Shown here: positions 59,601 through 64,000 of the stretch, in pieces
Numbering within the stretch: position 1 is the first letter of the stretch
Layout: each line of letters starts with the position of its first letter
NCBI GenBank assembly: GCA_954871525.1
Contig: OX940865.1
Span: 10,926,606-10,990,605, forward strand
Origin: Parietaria judaica
Taxonomy: Eukaryota; Streptophyta; Magnoliopsida; Rosales; Urticaceae
Direction of reading: 5' to 3'
Length of the DNA: 64,000 nucleotides
The notes under the pieces: generated by a model
Databases searched by the model: none
Told to the model about the DNA's origin: nothing
The model's input: only the letters and a program-made list of their open reading frames with translations
Program-made: the position numbers and the translations under genes

Positions 59601-59912
59601 GGCCCTGTCCGGGCCTAGCTTTCGCCTCTTTTGTTTTACCGGCTTGTAGCTCGGATCTACATTTAGGCGATGGGTTGTAATGCTTGGGTCTATTCCGGTC
59701 ATGTTTTTGTGAGACCAAGCAAAACAGTCCCGGTTTTTGGTTAGAAATTTGAGGAGATCTTTTCTGACGTCATTGTCTAGTCCTTTTCCGATTCCTACCC
59801 GGTGGTCCGGGTTGTCGGGATCGATTTAGACCTGGACTGTCATTTCCAGGTTAGGTCCGTCCGAATCGGTGGCCCTTTCCTGTCCGTTGTCCTCTTTTTT
59901 ATCTACCGCCAT
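56637..59912 (-). pseudogene. Retrotransposon pol: RT, RNase H, archaeal-type RNase H, integrase
   Basis: Starts at ATG 59912, which overlaps the stop of the upstream frame as TAATG. In order: RT with SFMDAFSGYNQI and catalytic YIDD; the usual RNase H; a second RNase H (KLEVDGASNQGGSG, TEYEALIAGL, HSDSKLV); integrase with an HHCC finger (HEIHSGECGNHSGG ... CDKCQRH) and D-D-E core (MDIVGPF, IADNGPQF, GQAEVANR). The frame is constant from RT to integrase but contains three stops: TAA near 59827, TAG at about 58836-58838 between RT and RNase H, and TGA at about 58434-58436 before the second RNase H. The integrase frame itself is open. The encoded enzymes would reverse-transcribe element RNA and insert the cDNA; this copy cannot make the full polyprotein. 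Confidence 0.92.
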
Positions 59913-62461
59913 TAATTGCTATGCGATAGATTGCTCTTTCCCGGCTTAGCGGCCTGGATGTTCCGGAACGCGCTCATGTAGCAAATTCGGGATTGTTTTT
60001 TATTTCCCTTGATTTCAACGATTTTTCCCGCCCTATTCGGGAAGCGTATTAGTTGATGGTAGGTTGATGGTACGGCCTTCATCATATGCAGCCAGGGTCT
60101 TCCTAATATCATGTTGTAGACTGACGGGCAGTCCAACACTAGGAAATTTTTGGTCTTCCCGACCCCTGCTGCTGCGATGGACAGTCGCACCGTGCCAACC
60201 GCGTTGATGGTTCCTCCATCGAAGCCGGTTAGCGGGATGGCTTCTCTGTTGATCTCTGTCTCTTCTACTCCCAGCTTTAGCAACGGCTCCAGGAAGATCA
60301 CGTCGACTGAGCTCCCGTTACCGATTAGGATCCTGTCCATCGTATACGAGGCAACTAGGAGTGTGACGACCAGCGCATCGTCGTGCGGACCAATCAGTGT
60401 GGCCGTTTAACTATCTTTGAACGAGATCTCGAAGTCCGGTTCTTGCCTCGGTACGATCACCGGTCCGGCCTTGAGCTTCCTCTGATGGGCCTTGATGGAG
60501 TTTACTGAGTTACCATGCAGCTGGGAACCTCCCACAATAGTGTAGATTCTACCGATGGGCTCGGGGATGTCGCTGAGCTGCTCTCCGGAATTCTCCGTTT
60601 TTTCGTATGTTTGCTCGTCTGATTCCTCGAGCATATGTACTCGTCCTCTTTTGCTAGGCTGTATGCTTTCGCGCGGCGTTCTATGTTGCTCTTCTCTCTT
60701 CTGGCCGGTTTGGTGTTGATTTTGGGGAAGGCTTTGCTCGGTTGATTGCCCACCTTTCAGCTCATTGCCGAAGTTTATTTCCCCCAATTCTCCATTGATG
60801 TACTTCTCCGCTAGGAGGGCACGGAGTACCATACAATTCTTCGTATGATGCCCGAACACCTTGTGGAAGTTACACCACGCTTTCGGGTCGTGCTTCGGGA
60901 AACCTTCGTTGCTGTACGGCGGGAAGTCTCTCGAGCTGACCAGCACTTCTCCAGGAGTTTCTTCTACTTCGACCTGTTCTTCGAATTCCGCGGTTTCCGA
61001 ATTTACGTTGAAAACGTACGGGTTTCGCGGGTTCGGTCCGTTATTAGCCCTCGGATTCTGGGTTTGGAATGGGTGCTTCTGGATTGGGGGGGAATTCCTT
61101 TGTCCCCTGAAAGGGATGTTGTGATTTCCGGCCCTAGGCGGCGGCTGCTGCCCGGGTGGTCCGGTATTCCGCTGGTGGACGGGTTGAGATCCATGTCTCC
61201 TTCGCATGGCTTCGAGTTCTTCGTCATGCCTGATCCAGTTGGATGATCTGTGGATCACGTCTTCGATGGAGTCTTAACGATTCACGACGATGTCCGTTTT
61301 GAACTTCGAATCGTACCATAATCCGGCCGTGAGAGCGGCTATGGCGGTTTCGTCACTGATCCCGTTTATTTTGACCATGGTCTTTTTGAATCTGGTCATG
61401 AAAGCTCTGAGGGGCTCTCCTCTCTCTTGCTGCAAGGCATAGAGGTTCGCCGCCGTGATCTCAGTTTCCATAAACATGGAAAAATGTTTGAGAAAAAGGG
61501 TCGTTAGCTGTCCGAAGTTGTCTATGGAACGCGGTTCAAGTTTCGAGAACCATTCCATCGCCGGGCCGACCAGATTTTCAGAGAAATATTGGCAGCGCCC
61601 AGCGTCCAATTCGTGCGCTTCCAGATGGGCTCGCCCCATCGCAATCCTGAAGGACCTCAAGTGTACTTTGGGATCGGTCGTCCCGTCGTACTTTGGCACA
61701 TATACTCGTCCGCCTTCCCTGAGTATAACGTTAGTCATGACGGGCTTAAAGGGTGTCCTTTCTGCCTCCTCTACTAGACGTTCTATCTCGGGGGCAGCGG
61801 TAGTGGCGCTGTGCACGCGAGAGCGCACGTGAATGAGCTTCTCATTCATTTCGGCCATTGAGCGTTTGAGCTCCTCCAATTCTGTGCGTTGGGGAGCTTG
61901 TTCGGGACGCACAGCCTGGAAGGGTTCCTGTTCGTACACCGGGCTGGGATACCTCGGGTACGTGACCGGGTGGCCGTTGAGGGCCTGGCTGATGTTACGG
62001 CTTTGCTCGTACCCCGATTGTCGGTTTTGGGGTCCCGGGCGTTGGTGACTGCTCGAAGTAACATTCCCCGCATTAGACGGGTAGAGACCCGTCAAGGGGG
62101 TAAAAAGGGGTGTTCCTGTTTCAGGGGGCGGGGGAGGCGTCGCGGGTCTAGGGCCGCTGGGTAGTCGGGGCTGGTTTTGCCTCGGCGCTTGCGGATTGTC
62201 CACGTCGGAAAAGTCGAAGTGGACAGCGTCGAGTCCGGTCCGGCCTTGACACCCAGAGCTTTGTCCCGGATTAGTCCGGTTAGCGTTCTGACGACGCTCA
62301 TTTCGGGCTTGGTTGGCTTCCAGAGATTCGAGTCGCTGGCGCAACTCTCGATTCTCAGCAGCACTAGCCTCTAGCTGAGACTGTAGGTTGCTCGATTCCG
62401 TGTTTGGATCTGGGTTATTCACCTCAGACTCGTTCACGATTGCGATTTCATTGTTGCTCAT
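59912..62461 (-). pseudogene. Retrotransposon gag-protease
   Basis: One frame from ATG 62461 to TAA 59914-59912, interrupted by TAA at 61276-61274 and TAA at 60409-60407. The N-terminal part is Gln/Pro-rich with a coiled coil (SQLEASAAENRELRQRLES). It is followed by the retrotransposon gag core (GPAMEWFSKLEPRSIDNFGQ) and a CxFHxxxGHxTxxC-type finger (CNFHKVFGHHTKNC). The protease region has ILIGNGSSVDVIF and ILGRPWLH. Related proteases have Asp in the D-x-G-S-S position, and here Gly replaces it. Gag packages element RNA; this copy is truncated by its stops. Confidence 0.88.
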
Positions 62462-62505
62462 GTTCGCGGAGTGCTTTGAGCTTTTAGGAGTTAGCGAGAT
62501 CAGTT

Positions 62506-62523
62506 TCCCACAGACGGCGCCAA
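62506..62523 (-). other. Primer-binding site
   Basis: TGGCGCCGTCTGTGGGAA on the minus strand, two bases downstream of the 5' LTR. It is the typical Tat/Ogre-type tRNA primer site. Confidence 0.85.
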
Positions 62524-62525
62524 AC

Positions 62526-63376
62526 TGTTGACGTGGTTTCCCACCTCAATCAGTCAAGTGTGACTTGTGAGCGTATGATAATTTTGGATGAAACAATTTG
62601 GTGGAATTCGATCTCTCGCGTTGCAAACTCACGATTCACTCACGATATATATATGTATATAAGCGATATAAATAAGACGAGGGACTTTTTATAGAGGTTC
62701 GTCCCAAAGCGGTAGTTGACTACTTCCTCTGTTAGTTTATTGCGACAGTGAACATAGACGGATAGCTACAGGCAGCTAGATGTCGTGTGAGAATAGAAAA
62801 GAAAAGAAGAGAGAAGAAAGAACACAATGGGATCTTTAAGTGAACAAGAATGCCGGGTAGGATTTCTTCGGAGTATTCTCTCAAGGTTGTAAGTATGCGT
62901 GTGTTGATCTGAGCTTGAGCTTGGCATTTATAGGCTTCAATTCTTCCCGTTGGACTTCCAGGAATCGAGGGGTCTTCACTCCGTGCTGAACGGGTTGAAT
63001 GGACGATCTGGCTGCACGTGTCCCATGACTTCGTTCTCGTCGTAGTGTTTGAATTTATGCCCGTTGGAGGCTTGACTCCGTGTTCCTGGTCTTCCGTCTG
63101 AGTTTGAAATGGGATGCCGGGTAGAGTATATGACGTCTCTATTCTCGTCTTTCTGGACTGATGTCGAATGGATTTGGGCTTTAGAACTCATTGGGCCGAG
63201 TAGCCTGTATCCGTAGGTTCTTGGTCTGATTGAGAATCTCTTTGGATTTCTCAAATGGGCTTTTACGAATACCAGTTTATTTCTTTAAAGCCTTTTATCA
63301 TGGTTTGTAAATTTAATTAATTCACAACCTTAGCGCTTTATGTCATATTAAATAATGACGAATTTGTACATCAACA
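62526..63376 (-). repeat. 5' LTR (851 bp)
   Basis: Same boundaries as the 3' LTR (TG...CA). A TATAAAT box at 62932-62926 on the minus strand would direct genomic RNA synthesis into the element. Confidence 0.95.
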
Positions 63377-63741
63377 ATATCCACGTCGATATTTGACACT
63401 TGATTACTCTTTAGTAAAATTCAAAAAAAAAATGAAATTATTCAAACTTAAATGAAAAAAAAAAAAAAACACTTCAAGTTAGCTGAAATGTAGATAGCAA
63501 ATAATTTTGGGATTAGGGGAATAAATGACATGAGAAAATTATAGAGTAAAGACAAAATAAGGGGCTCTAATTAATTCGAGAATTAGGGGCCCAAATATTA
63601 AAGTTAAGTGATTTTAATTAAAAATAAATTAGAGGCCCTAAATAATTTAGGAATTAAGGGCTCAAATATTAAAATTAAAAGTGATTTTGAATGATATTGG
63701 GGCTTTTAAATTTGATTTTTGGGGGGTCTTAAATTTAAAAT
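63377..63741 (-). pseudogene. hAT transposase relic (right part) and degenerate flank
   Basis: The first 50 bases on the minus strand encode SNQVSNIDVD, which leads into the LKELEIL segment across the retrotransposon insertion with a small frame shift, as in hAT transposases. Beyond that, AT-rich repeats with GGGGCCCAAATATTA-type phrases occur and no further coding blocks are clear. Confidence 0.55.
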
Positions 63742-64000
63742 AGGCTTTATTAGTAAAATACTCACTCTGACTCAAACTTTTTAAAAAAATACTCAGACTT
63801 TCATTAATTAATTTCCTACTCATTTTAACTGTGTTTTTCCTAAACTACCCTTTCTTTCTAATTTACACTCTATCTCCTTGCTCGTTCAAGTTGTCCTCCT
63901 CCACCATCAATGGCGGCGTCCTGGAGAAAGCTTCGAACCACCATCAATGGCGGCGTCCTGGAGAAAGCTTCGAACCACCATCAATGGCGGCGATTTCTTT
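63742..64000. mobile_element. Second Mutator-like terminus of the 41.6-kb family (runs off window)
   Basis: GGCTTTATTAGTAAAATACTC followed by an AT-rich zone matches the left end of the element at 41602 base for base over much of the first 60 bp. It also has a minisatellite directly inside. Confidence 0.6.
63902..64000. repeat. 37-bp minisatellite
   Basis: Units beginning CACCATCAATGGCGGCG start at 63902, 63939 and 63976. The first two are identical across all 37 bp; the third is cut by the window edge. Confidence 0.9.

Larger units (their letters stand above)
51294..63376 (-). mobile_element. Complete Tat-lineage Ty3/gypsy LTR retrotransposon, 12.1 kb
   Basis: Flanked by a perfect 5-bp target duplication ATATC (51289-51293 and 63377-63381). 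Reading the minus strand: 5' LTR, PBS, gag-protease, RT, RNase H, a second RNase H, integrase, minisatellite, an antisense gene, polypurine tract, 3' LTR. The second, archaeal-type RNase H before integrase and the antisense extra ORF place it in the Tat lineage. Coding regions carry several stops, so this copy is defective, although LTRs, PBS and PPT are intact and it could be mobilised in trans. Confidence 0.95.

Overview
This window is nuclear DNA from a flowering plant, probably a eudicot. The evidence is interrupted plant genes with GT-AG introns, a chloroplast-type Clp ATPase with an Arabidopsis ClpD-like layout, an L-type lectin receptor kinase, and nested plant transposons of the CACTA, Mutator, hAT and Ty3/gypsy Tat classes. 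There are no operons or other prokaryotic features. The species cannot be named from the sequence alone.

Layout. 0-13.7 kb: two tandem copies of a RING-H2 protein gene (the first is cut by the left edge). They are separated by a CACTA-like element carrying HMGB and ARF exon fragments, and followed by a decayed Tat-like retrotransposon piece with minisatellites and two small inverted-repeat elements. 13.7-18.2 kb (+): an L-type lectin receptor kinase in three exons, with a 980-bp palindromic Mutator-type MITE in intron 1. 18.9-25.1 kb (-): a complete 12-exon ClpD gene. 26.8-32.5 kb (-): a 12-exon FHA plus tyrosyl-DNA phosphodiesterase gene (TDP1-beta type). 34.6-40.5 kb (-): an 11-exon METTL25/RRNAD1-like methyltransferase gene. 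41.6-47.9 kb: a non-autonomous Mutator-like element holding a 3.4-kb hierarchical satellite, a tRNA-like sequence and a broken captured copy of the recombination gene ZSWIM7/SWS1. 48.1-49.9 kb (+): a PAP28/29-type purple acid phosphatase gene starting 152 bp beyond that element. 51.3-63.4 kb (-): a complete, young 12.1-kb Tat-lineage LTR retrotransposon with a 5-bp target duplication, inserted in a hAT transposase relic and carrying a multi-exon antisense gene. A second Mutator terminus of the 41.6-kb type enters at the right edge.

The five spliced gene models were built by hand. Each keeps frame across every junction and gives a length usual for its family (697, 935, 1005, 559 and 389 residues). 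These genes act in different processes (cell-surface signalling, plastid proteostasis, DNA-adduct repair, methylation, phosphate-ester hydrolysis) and show no sign of forming one pathway. The most unusual material is in the transposons: gene-fragment capture in two elements, the GTAAC/GTTAC palindrome satellite, and the spliced antisense gene of the retrotransposon.
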